Part shown: positions 34,301 to 47,278 of the stretch, in pieces
How the letters are laid out: every line of letters starts with the position of its first letter
Numbering within the stretch: the first letter of the stretch is position 1
Notes under the pieces: model-generated
The model's database searches: none
What the model was told of the DNA's origin: nothing
The model's input: only the letters and a program-made list of their open reading frames with translations
From: Sipunculus nudus
Lineage: Eukaryota > Annelida > Sipuncula > Golfingiida > Sipunculidae
Direction: 5' to 3'
Assembly: GCA_026874595.1 (NCBI GenBank)
Contig: CM049307.1
Span: 49,961,178-50,025,177, forward strand
Length of the DNA stretch: 64,000 nucleotides
Program-made: the position numbers and the translations under genes

Positions 34301-37300
34301 ATTGTTCAAAGTTGTGAACATGTGTTTTAATGATTGAAACAATAAACTTGTAAAGTAAGTGTACCGCATGACATGTAAAACAATACTCATTTTCTCAATT
34401 AAAAGAATTCTAATGAGCCCATGACAATTGTCTGAAAATGTATTGTTGCCCTATCCTACTATAATTTTAGCATTTGGGTGTGGCCCAACAAGAATTGTTT
34501 TGGCATTAAACTTTGAAGATACACGTCCTCTGCTGTACCTCCTCTGCTGTACATCTTCTCCTGTACGTCCTCTGCTGTACGTCCTCTGCTGTGCGTCCTC
34601 TCCTGTACGTCCTCTGCTGCATGTCCTCTGCTGTACGTCCTCTGCTGTTCGTCCTCTCCTGTACGTCCTCTGCTGTACGTCCTCTGCTGTACATCTTCTC
34701 CTATACGTCCTCTGCTGTACGTCCTCTGCTGTGGTTCCTCTGCTGTACGTCCTCTGCTGTACGTCCTCTGCTGTGCGTCCTCTCCTGTACGTCCTCTGCT
34801 GTACGTCCTCTCCTGTACGTCCTCGCCTGTATGTCCTCTGCTGTACCTCCTCTGCTGTACATCTTCTCCTGTACGTCCTCTGCTGTACGTCCTCTGCTGT
34901 GCGTCCTCTCCTGTACGTCCTCTGCTGTACGTCCTCTGCTGTACGTCCTCTCCTGTACCTCTTCTTCTGTACCTCCTCTCCTGTCCGTCCTCTTCTATAT
35001 CTCCTCTCCTGTACGTCCTCTCCTGTACGTCCTCTGCTGTGGGTCCTCTCCTGTACATTGTCCTTTCCTGTACGTCCTTTCCTGTACGTCCTCTCCTGTA
35101 CGTCCTCTCCTGTACCTCCTCTCCTGTACCTCCTCTGCTTTACCTCCTCTCCTGTACCTCCTTTCCTGTACGTCTCCTGTACGTTCTCTCCTGTACGTCG
35201 TCTCCTGTAGGTCCTCCCCTGTGGCTCCTACCCTGTAGGTCCTCTCCTGTACGTCCTTTCCTGTACGTCCTCTCCTGTTCGTCCTCTCCTGTACGTCCTC
35301 TCCTGTACGTCCTCTCCCATATCTCCTCCCCTGTACATCCTTCCCTGTACGTCCTCCCCTGTATGCTGTCCTCCCCTGTACGCTTTCCTCTCCTGTACGT
35401 CGACTCCTGTACGTCCTATGCTGTACGTCCTATGCTGTACGTCCTCTCCTGTACGTCCTCTTCTGTACCTCCTCTCCTGTACGTCCTCTTCTGTACCTCC
35501 TCTCCTGTACGTTCTTTCCTGTACGTCCTCTCCTGTATGTCCTCTCTTGTACCTCCTCTCCTGTACGTCCTCTCCTGTACGTCCTCTCCTGTATGTCCTC
35601 TCCTGTACCTCCTCTCCTGTACGTTGTCCTCTCCTGTACCTCCTCTCCTGTACCTCCTCTCCTGTACGTTGTCCTCGGAGTACCTTCATAACGCATTCCC
35701 TGTGCCAATATCGAACCCTGCCTGGTTTATTTCTCCCCGTTTCTCGAAACCGTTTATTGGGCTGAGAACCACACTAAACCCCGGATGTCACAGGTCGCAT
35801 GTCGAAATTATATACAAACCGCTAGTAAATAAAACACAAACCTGTCCAGCCTGGGAGAACTGCGTCTAGGATATCGCTTCTGTAGCCAAAGTTATACATG
35901 TAGGTTGGAGGGACCTCTGCGGCCTGGAACTTGAGAGACGTGTCGGCTGCAGTTCCGAAGGCCAAGTCATTGAATAACTAAATTTCAAACAAGAACATAA
36001 AAACAACAACAATTATATTTTATTTATAAATTAAAAATATTATATATTTATTTATTATATCTATTTTAATTATTTATATAATATAATTGTATTATTGCCT
36101 CAGCCATTAAGGTATGTGTTCTACCCTTTGTGTAGGTGTGTGTTTGTTAACATCATAACCCACAAACCATGAACGAAATCTCATGAAAATTTCAAGGAAT
36201 GATCAAATGAAGAATTGATTCCTTTGAAATCATGTTTCTAATTATACATTGTATTCATATTTTGTTTAATACCAATATTGTTCAAATTTACAAGAGCACA
36301 AATAACAGTGTACAAAACACCACATATTGCGACAAATAAACCGACCTTTAATGACCACATACAGGAATTATTAATCATGATCGTATTTCTCAGAGTACTG
36401 CACTGAGTGATCACATGGTCAGACAAAAGGAAATGTGGCAAAGCCTAAAATTATAACGAAGATATTTTAATATGCCCCATTTCCACCGCCTTTAATCTCT
36501 TTATTCTCTTTAAATCCATAAAATAACTTTCGGATGCTTACTTCCAGGGCTATCGAAATTTTTAATTTTCACTTGTATATTATCGGTCTAGGTCTAGCAA
36601 AGGGCCCCATCCGACTTTGCATGTAGTAGTAAGGATAAATATTCCAGACACTGTATACAGTAGACAGCCGTTTTTCCGATAGATCCACTGGACTGAACAA
36701 CCTGAATGCAGGCCCTGTTGACTCGTAATTACAAATTTTCATGTGAACTTTTTACTTTTCCATGCTTGAAAAATAGTTCGTTAATACGAATAAATTTTCA
36801 TAAAATTTCGGAAAAACAAATTTTCGGAAAAAAGACGTATTATATATATACCATATGTATTCATGCTTATAAATGGTCCCATTAATTTCATGTTCACACA
36901 GATCTATCAGACGGGGATCGTTGTTTTCATGAGATAAGTAAGAAACTGAAGACAATGAATCATTCATTCCTAACAAATGATTAATAAACTGATTCTTATA
37001 ACTGACACGTTTTCACACATTCGCAATTAACATTAAATATAGTGCTGTGACAACTGTTACTGTTCGTTAGAATATGGTACAAGATTATTGTAATTCTTAG
37101 CTGATTCTCGGCAAAATCTAAAATCTTCCCCCATTTCCACCCCCTTCTCTGTAAACCTTGGCTATCGCCTATTGTTTTCGGGGAGGCAGATACATATATA
37201 GCCAAATTTGAGTAAAGAGATTCTTCCGAATAATTTAGCGATAGAAATAATACTGAAATGAACTCCTACATTATTCAATCCGTTCCTGTTGGAGACCAGG

Positions 37301-40300
37301 TCTTGTTTGTGGGGCCATCCCGTGTATTGGAATATCGTAGCTGCCGTAAGCTGCTCGAGCCTCTCTGGAGGTTCAAGTGCCAGGGTGAGGAGAAGGGCTC
37401 CGTCAATCATGGTACGGAAGGTGGTCAGGTTTACTCCTTCTTCAACTGTACATGACAAAGCATAAGAACGGGGGGCATCAGAAAATGTTAATTATCCCAT
37501 GAAAGCCTCACCACAAAAATACCCATGTTTATGTTATTTGCCTTGAAACAATTCTTTTTCAATAAATTTTAAAGGACTTCATTACTCTCTTCACTCCATT
37601 TATATACCAACGCCGCCTTTACCAAAACTCCCTAAGCAGCAAAGTCATATTCTTGTGATTACGATTTTGCGCAGTATTATACCGCTTCTGCATATAAGCG
37701 ACACCTAGTGACCATTCAAGGGAACACATAACCTGGGAGCGAGAGGTTCGTTGCTCGTTGATTGTTTCCTACGCCAATGACAGGGAATTGATTACAAAAG
37801 TGAGTTGATAAGTACGATTTCCACTGCAGGGGACTGAAATGTAATTCTAGCTACTGTCTAACGTAAATGAGAAATATATAAAACATCTAAATTGTTACAA
37901 GTTTGAATACTAATTGGCGCTGTGAAGCAAATTACCGTAAATAACGATAATATATAATAAGATGCATTACCATGAATAAAATTATCGTATTTAGAAAATA
38001 TCCTACTTACACAGAAAGCTGATTTTGGAACAGAATCGAATTCAAAGTGATAGATATTTCACCTGAAATATTTCGATCAGATGATCAGATCTCCAGACCT
38101 TTCTAATGACACTACTGACACCTGTCTGCACACGCCAGAGGATCGTTAAGCACAGTGCTCTGTACTCCTTACGCAGTGGGTATACACTGCAAATGTTCCA
38201 TATTTATTTTGTTTTAATCGCTGCTAAATTTAGCACGATTTGCAGGGTTTTGCCATCAGACGCTGGACCAGGGCCAAGCATTGTAATTAAGTCCGATGAG
38301 AAAATTAAGGGTTAAAAACTTGGAATTCGATACACAATGCAGTGGGAAAAACGAAAGATATATAGGACACTAGAAAATGGGGACCCGACGGGTCCCATTG
38401 CAGAGGAAGGGAATATTGCCGCGTAGTGAGTCCCTTGACCCGAAAGGTAGCGACGTCTGGTGGTCGATATGAAACCAATTATTTATGTGTTTGTGGTAAT
38501 GGGCTAAGCCGAAGGTCAACAATGGCGAGGTGGTAAGCGCGACTTATCAACAGTTCTGTGATGTAATGCTGTCGTGAATTGAATTGTGTGCAAGTGGATC
38601 GGCCAATTGATGTGCATTCTGTGAGTTACGGCATGTGACTGACGCTGATAGCAAAACCGGCCCACTGTCATGGCCCGTTTTTGCTGACTTCTGAGACAAA
38701 CAAACATACAGGGCAATTTTAGTAGTTTAAAGATTGTATAACCACTGCGTAAGGCAAGTAAAAGGAATGTAAAAGTGTGTATGCCAGTAAGAATGGTCTA
38801 TTAAAAGGAAATGTCGTTTATTTTCAACTTAGTGCGTTCAACACCTCAGAATATTATGACGGGTGTAAATTTCCGTAGTATCAATATGTAATAGCAAATA
38901 AGTTAAATTAAAATATTTAAATTTGTTTCATTTTACACCTACTGTCTAGAAGGACGGGTCCAACCTCGTTGCTGGTCACTCCACTAATTAACGGGACTTT
39001 GTGGAACCTGTTCGCTCTGCGCATGTTGAATGGCTCGTCCGGTAGGAATCCACCGGACCCATCAACAACAGGAACGAAACCGAGGCTGAATCTACCGGGC
39101 TAAAACAAAATGGCAATTGTACTTTACTTGGCACCTAACCTCAACAGATTGTAATATCACTTTTGCTGACAGAAGTTTGTTTTGAATATTAAGAATATTT
39201 ATTATATATGTAGTTCTGAACAATAAATACTCGTTTTCAGAAGAACATTAACGTCCGTAAATGTCTCGAGATAATGTATTTGAGAAGACACATACGGTTA
39301 TGCTCGAATCCTTTGGCAGAGTATATATGTGTGAAAATACTATCTAGTCCAATTCATTCTAGGAGTCCGAGTCTTTTGGGAGCGCGAGTCAAGAAGAACG
39401 ATAAAATGAAACTTTGAGATTATTATGTGTATTGATATAAGTAAATTTAGTTAACCTTTGGTTTTCCTTGAATGTTTAATTAAATTTAGCTCTCGATGCA
39501 AAACTAAAGTTTGGTATATTTAAAGTGTATATATACAAACACACACACATATATAAATATAAAGGTAAATTAGGGGTCAACTGCACGTTAAATTACATCC
39601 TGTGTAGAATACGTAACGAGGTATGTACCTTGGTAGTTTCGTCGACTGAGTTGGTTATCTTTGTAGTTTCGTCGGTCATCTATGTTTATATTGTCCATAT
39701 TGAGGTCTACCTCTGGAGTTGATCACTTAGAGAACCACAATTTTATAGGTTGGACCAGGTTACATATACTCGGCTCACTTTAGCTTAATGAAATCATAAA
39801 TGCCTTGGCAAATGCAAGTGAACTCGGCTCGGCTCGATTTAAGTCTATATCTCGTCTAATGGCGCCGGTCTCTGCATCCATGAACTATTATTAATCACTT
39901 GCCTTATACCAATATCGACGTGCGACCTACGGCATGTGGATTTTAGTGTGTACGCAAATGACAGCACCGGTAACGCTTTTAGGACCACGGCAAAATTTTT
40001 AAATTACAGTAGGATTACAGGTCTTGTCCATATAATTCCTCCAATTAATGTTAAAGGCCTATCTTGAGCCGACAGGGACAAGAAGGCTGGATATTTTAGA
40101 CATATGTTAAGCTGAACAAACTTGTCAATGACAATGTGTCTTGTAATGTCTGGCAAAACCTTCAGCTCTCTGAGTTAACAAATGTTCAAAAGACCCTTTA
40201 TCAAGGAAGAAAGTATATTTTTTGTTACCAACATATAGGTTGATATTTGCTTGCACTGGGGACTTTGCCTTGACTGCACAGGGTTACACAAATTGTCTGT

Positions 40301-43300
40301 ACTGCAAGTTACACATATTGCTAGAAGTTAAAGCAAACATTTACTAAATGTTTTGCGAAAACCATTTTCATTTAGCTGCAGGCGCATACCACACATTCCT
40401 TCATTTGGTTATATAAGTTATATAATGTTGTAATTAGGTTTGAAAAAAAAATGTTTGCTGTTCGTGACCTTTCTAGTTCAGTAATGGCGTTAGGTTAGAA
40501 GAAAAGGATAATGAAATAGTTTGAAAACAAAGATCGTGACAACCTATGCAAAAGATAAAGAGATCACTGATGGATACGCATGACCTACGTAAACTTCCGG
40601 TCTGACTTCTCTCAGTAACATCGCGTCTACCCCTCTCAGACAAGAAATCATATCTGCATTGGGAGATGTGGGACAGTCAAGTTGCAACGCAGCCTGGCGG
40701 GTAAAGTTGGCACTAATTCCGGTTGGTGGGTTGGCGGACCAGATAGCGGTATCTGTGCCGCTGATCATCATTGCCTGCTGGAACAGACCTGCAAATACAA
40801 ATATTATTTTTTTCTGTGTTACCACTTTTTAGTTTATGCAACATAACAACAACATATAATAAGAAAAAGTATCAAACTATATGGGGGTAAACAGAAAACA
40901 AGTATAAACCAGTCCTAACTTGACCAAATAAATTTAACAGCACGGAATACATCTTGGGAAGATTATGGTGTAATATTTGCATTTATGTGAAGAGCTAAAG
41001 AACAGGAGTTCTGAGTCATTCGGTTTTACATTGGCTTTAGATCCTCTCAAATCTTTGCCAAATGAATCGCTTTATTATGAAAAGCGACACCTTGATAAAA
41101 TTTTGAAAGCAAAATAAAGTATGAAAAAATAGTCTTTTATCCGAAGTATTGCCTTTGGTAGCTATGAATACTGCCGGCTGCAGTAATGGCTGCAGGCAGA
41201 TGTTCTTAGCTGTTTTTATACAGTTTAATAGACTCATGTTCTGTTTGAAGTTTGACGTTTTATATATTATGTATACCTTTTAAAACTTGCTTTAATAAAG
41301 TTTTAAGATGCTATAAGATTGACATCGGAGTTCAATTAATTATTTTATATATTTGGGCATGTTTATATGTGTGTGTGTGTGTGTGTGTTTTTAGGTAACT
41401 AAGAATTGCAACAGATAGTTCCACATGCAGTTTAGAGAAACAAGTCTTGGTATCGTTTGGTACCGTCAACGGGCAAAATTTGTTTGGTTATCGGCAGCAT
41501 TTGTTACGATATGGCTTGCTGAATCCTTCCACAAGGGAGTTTCAACAGATGTGGGATAATACTTTTGTCGGGTTTTTGTTCGTGTGGGTTTCAAATTGGC
41601 AAAATTTGCGAAAAGGAAAATAAAACCTTCTTCAATAAGACGCCCTGACAACACAGGTGAATATCCTACTGTAGCCACATTGACATTTTATATACATTAT
41701 CTATGTCGCAAGGCAAACATTATTGCCCTTATTAATAATAATAGATATTTTATATAACCTGTATTAGGCTGTTTATAAAAAGAACCCGAAATTATGAATA
41801 CTATATCTTCCACATGATCAGCCTATAATTAATAAGGATTTCGACTTCTTCATTATTCCTTTGGTCCTTCTCAAACGGTTAAGATTTCTGAGAGCAAATT
41901 GAACAGTTCATACAATAAAAGTTCGATACATTATGTGTAATTTACTGTATGGTGAGATCGCGTTAAGGAACCCTCCTGGCACATTTAACAAAAAGTGGAA
42001 CTCGCGAAATTTTAATCTCGCGATTATTTAAATAACCACAGAAACCAACCTTCGCTCATTGGTGACAAGAGGAGAAGTCCTACAGCGGCCCCTCCTGCGC
42101 TCTGGCCGTAGATTGTCACCCTGTTTGGGTCTCCTCCGAAAGCAGCGATGTTCTCCTGGACGAACCTTAGTGCTGCCACCTGGTCCAACATTCCCCAGTT
42201 GCCAGGGGCAACCGGATCCTCAGTAGATATGAAACCTGTGGCAATAGAAGAAGTCAACTACCGCTTACAGTCTGCATGGGTGATTTGCTGAAAAACGAAA
42301 GTTAAGCATGTTTGTTACCGCCACCAGAACATGATCACCAGCGTGTACATGGTGAAAATTTAAGTTACTTAGCATATGCTCACTTAACTGATTAAATTTT
42401 GGACTTACCACTAGGGAAAAAAGCCGAACAAGAACTTTAATGCAAATATGAACAGAGTTTTATGTAAAAAAAACCTGGAAATGCTTCGTACATATTTTTC
42501 GTTAGTACCATTGACGTCATAGGAACAGATCCTCATTATGTATGCGCCATTCCACATGCATTCATAGCAGAGAAGGCGGAACCGAGCGGTTATATAGAGT
42601 TTACTGAGTTAAGGGGTGAACCCACCAAGGCCATCACGCGCCTCGACACAACGCGAAGCGAACCAACACAGAAATTAAGCGACGCACAAGAACTCTTGGT
42701 TGTGTCGGTTTGCGACGCCTAGCGTGTTGTGTAGTGTGTCGTGCAGCCAAAGTAACAAAGCAAATGACCAAAACACTCGCTCCACACAGTCTTTGGGTTC
42801 ACGACAAGGAGAATGCCGGGTGTTCGCGGGAAGTTGTCTCGGTTTGCGTCGCCTAGCGTGTTGTGTGTAAAGTATGTCGTGCGTCAAATTCCACTGCACG
42901 ATCTTGGTCAAGCTGTGTCGCAACAAGCCGACGCAACTCGACACGACCTTCCATCGCACGACAAATCGAACATGCTCGATCGTATCGTGGGGCCCGCGAT
43001 GCAAAGCTGATACTCCTGTCGTGCCGTGTGCTTCTCCACTCCTGGTCCACTGCGGACGTCGGGAAAAATTCGACGTCATCTGTATCGTGGCGTGTCGAGA
43101 GGCGTGTTAACCCATGTGTCGGCTTTGGTGGGTTCACGCCTTTACACATATAAATAAAACTCTTTCTTGTCTATGCGAGGGAACCAAACAGTGCAAGTCG
43201 CCACCAACAGCCGGGTCAACATAGAATCTTTTATCAGATCATATATTTTATAATATGAGATTAAGTATATCCGACGCGTTACAATGTAGCACAACAAAAT

Positions 43301-45377
43301 CGACGTGGGTATAGTATAAACATGGGAAAGACATTTGTCGGATATATATATATATATATCATCTTTCTGTCACCTACATTGATCTTAGTAGCTGCGCTAG
43401 GTGCGATGATATAGAGCGAAACGAAGGATAGGAAAATTGGGGTTATTTGCTTGAAACATTAGGCCAATGTGAGGTCTCTCCACTAGCCGATGTCATGTCC
43501 AAATTTATATGTTGCGATACCGATAAACGTCGCACATTAAAGATCACAAAAGTGTAGTATATTATCTGAAATACTTTTTAACGAGAGTTTCCTTCAAAAC
43601 TTACTTACCGATAGCTCCTAGTCTGTAGTTGGCTGACACCGCTACGACGTCACGTGACGCCAGGAAATGGCCGGGATACTGGAAGTTGGCGGATGTCTGA
43701 TAAGCTCCGCCGTGGAAGAAAACCATCACAGGGTAAGGGCCGGGGGTGGCCGAATTCTGTGAATGAGATAAAGAGGCTTTCATTAACTCGTCATCAAGCA
43801 GGTATCCCAAATAAAGGGTGGTCGAGGCCGGGGGGGGGGGGTGTAGGCAGACACGACAACTATGAAGTTCAACTATCTGTTGCCATCACTCTTTTTATGA
43901 CTGTTTTATAAAGCAGTTACGCTCCATTTAATATATACTCATTTGTCCAATTATCAAAAAAATATTAGAATTTATATTAAAGAAGAAGGGAAGAGGATAA
44001 ATTTACAGAAAAACTCTTGGAAATACATTTTTGTATGTATTTTAAGTGATGTTTTGTTAAAGGCAACCGTATTGCCAGATGTGAGAAATATCGCGGGTTG
44101 TTTTATTAAACTGTGCTTATATAGCAGATCAGAGAGACGATAGTCTGAGTATTTCAAATATATAAATTACTTTATCGCTTTAACTGATTGGAAAACAAGG
44201 GCCAAGAGGCACAGATAGTCCCTCGCCATATGTTTACCAAGGAATCAGTGATACCTAGATTTTCCGAAATTTGGATAAGAACCCGTTTTAAAATAAACAA
44301 AACTTGCAAAATAGAAACTGGATAAAAAAGAAAGTGCATGATTAACTATTTAGTTATCCTGATAACAATGTTTTAACTTTGCCCAATGGGGGATGTAATT
44401 TGTAAACTGGACAGATTTGAACAAATAGATACCTGTCATGATTGTTGCAAAAAAATATGGCTGTAACATTTTATGCAGAATATCGCGAAACAGAGGTAAA
44501 GAGAGATAAACTGTAAAAGATTTTACACCATATATGGAAACATGTGAAATCAGAAAATTTCGCGATTTGAACTGCGGTGGAAACACTAGTCTGAAAATAA
44601 TCATAATCAATATAGTATTCACTGAATTCCCTTAGCTCCAAGAAATCCTTTGCACCTGATTTGAAGGCAAAAGTGTTCTTATTAACTGACTTATCTGAAG
44701 GAAAGTGAAAAAAAAGATAATTTTGGAGAGCAGAAAGTCGTTAAACAGAGGTGGCGCCACCTGCAGGTTGTAATCACATATTAGTCATGTGCTGAGTAAG
44801 TCTGTAAAATTTGTTGAAGAAAGTAACAACGGTCTTAGAGATATGTGGTAAAAGAATGGGGCGGGGCGGACGGACAGATGCAAACCATTTTAGTAGTCCT
44901 CCCTCCTACGGCGTTAGGGACTAATACATTTTAAAGCTATGTTGAAGCCCGGAAGGTTTGCGATACTGAGATCTAAGAAATACAAATAGCAGACCAATAT
45001 CTCATATTTATAAAAGGTTATAGTTCATGAGAAAATATATGGCATGATATAGCTGTATATAATCTATATAGAATACTAGGTTATGTCAAATAAATTTATA
45101 ATGAAATGACAAGCACATGTCGCGATCTCACAGCCCCTTATCATTATGATAACCTAAAATGCCTGGTATATAAAAATTGTTATTTCCTGAGCGAATATAT
45201 ATTACATACGATATATAACATAAAGTCATACAACAGTATGATTAAAAAAAAGTGAAACCATTCTTTAAACATAAATCATCCAAAATGCTCTCTTCTTCCT
45301 CTCGTTCATTTCCAAACGCAACGCAAACAAAACATGTAAAGCTAACAGAGACATTAATAGCTATTTCGCCCATATTA

Positions 45378-45409
<32 letters not shown>

Positions 45410-47092
45410 TCAGAGACAGAAAGACAGAGACGGGGTTTATATCGTTGACAGATCAGGTGCGGAAACAGAGTGATCTCTCGGGAAAAATCTGAACCTTTCG
45501 TGCAGAACCTTATTAATATTGATCTAATAATATGGTAGTCCTAAGGCAAACACACACACACACACTACCAGGGCGGGCTTGGGAGCGTATCGCTCCCATT
45601 GTTAACGTATTATCTGGAAAATACACCCACATATACGCTTAATTAAAAAAAAAACGGGACTACAGGCCTAATGCGATCCGGTGCAAATATGCATCAGTTA
45701 TATAATGCTTTGAACCATCATAACATGCTTGACAAATTTATGAAAAGTATTTGATTACTTCTCAGGTACAATCGTAAAAATACTGAAATACTGGCATGGA
45801 TGAACAAAACATTAAAATGATTATAAGTGGCACCACCAGTGGTGTATAAAAAGCCATCGAAGATGTATGGACATGCAAAATTTCTTGAAAACCAATCTTG
45901 AGCGATGTGAACAGATGCACGAAACCTAAAAACAATGTAGGTTGCGCCATAAGTTTTACATACAACAACAATATCCGAGATGTATGGACATGCACGATTT
46001 CAACCTAATATGTCAAATCACTCCTGCGCAGTAAGTAGGGACACAAACTGAGCAAAGATTTTTGTAGGTGGTGCCACCAGTCTTGTATACAACGCAATTA
46101 TCCGTGATAAACAAATATGCACAATTTCAGGCTTATATATCAAATCTCTCCTGAGAAATAAGCAGGGACAAACACTGTACAAAATTAAGACCTGTGGCCT
46201 AATCTGATACATTTGACAGTCTGCAAAAACTATAAATAGATTCAGAATGAAACCGATGCTCCCCGTGCAAAAAAAAAGGTCTTCGCAGGTAGCGCCACCA
46301 ATGCCTGAATTTCAAATATGACTCATGTGACCAACATTTGTGTTAAATATGGTGGTGCTTCCTGCTGCCGTTTCTGAGATTGTAATTTGTAATTGTAATT
46401 GTTATCATCACTGTGGATTGTGGGTCTAGGATTTCTATGCCGACAAAGCGTAACCAGCAGAGTCGTTCTCTTGCGAGTCCGATCCTGCGCAGTGTGGGGA
46501 TGCTTGTAATATGGCTAACACGGTGAATGCTTTGTGGCAAATCCCTGTGGCCAGAATTATACGTCGTGCATGGTTTTAAATTACCATGGATTGCAACATT
46601 ACAGCCATTTTTTTAAATATTACTACGGCAAAGAGGGGTTACCCCTAACAAATCCCCCACCCCCCGAAGCCCCTATTCTTAAACCCCAAAACGGCCACTG
46701 ACTATGAAATAAAAAAAATCAAAGTATACAGTTTTAAACCTTGAACTGAATTAATTCTAGGATATGAGGAGCTGGACCGGGGACTAACGTGTGGAGTTTG
46801 GATGTTGACATGCAGACAGTCCTCGGAGTAGTTGTCAAACAAAGGGTGAGTGATGCCGACGTTAGAATGACGCTGGATACACGCCGTCCCCATTCTTGTC
46901 GCTTGAAAAGGCTCAGCCCAGTTGTCTGGCTCCTGGGGTGCCTGGAAAACAAGAACTGATTTGATAAAGACACATACAAATAAACCCCTGCGATGAAATA
47001 AGCAATATTAATCGAAACAAATTACGTCTGCATAATTAATTTAAACAATGAAAACAGCAAACAGCTAACCATTCCTAGGTTATAAGTTGATA

Positions 47093-47129
<37 letters not shown>

Positions 47130-47230
47130 TCATCACTACTGTTGTTATTATTACTGTCCCTGCGAGGGTTTGATGTCTCCAACAACATCTTGTTATTATT
47201 AATATTATTATTATTATTATAATTATTATA

Positions 47231-47278
<48 letters not shown>

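Noticed and set aside
34428-35869. Long open frames of 115-276 codons on both strands
   Set aside because: They are readings of the 15-bp minisatellite in intron 8 of gene B; a stop-free unit whose length is a multiple of three gives open frames on both strands by necessity.
38380-38396. 17-bp palindrome GGGACCCGACGGGTCCC
   Set aside because: A neat operator-like palindrome in intron 6 of gene B, but single copy and without context; kept only as a note.
42675-43153. Four overlapping CG-rich frames on both strands
   Set aside because: They lie wholly inside the MITE and the mirror copy in the right arm does not keep the same frames.
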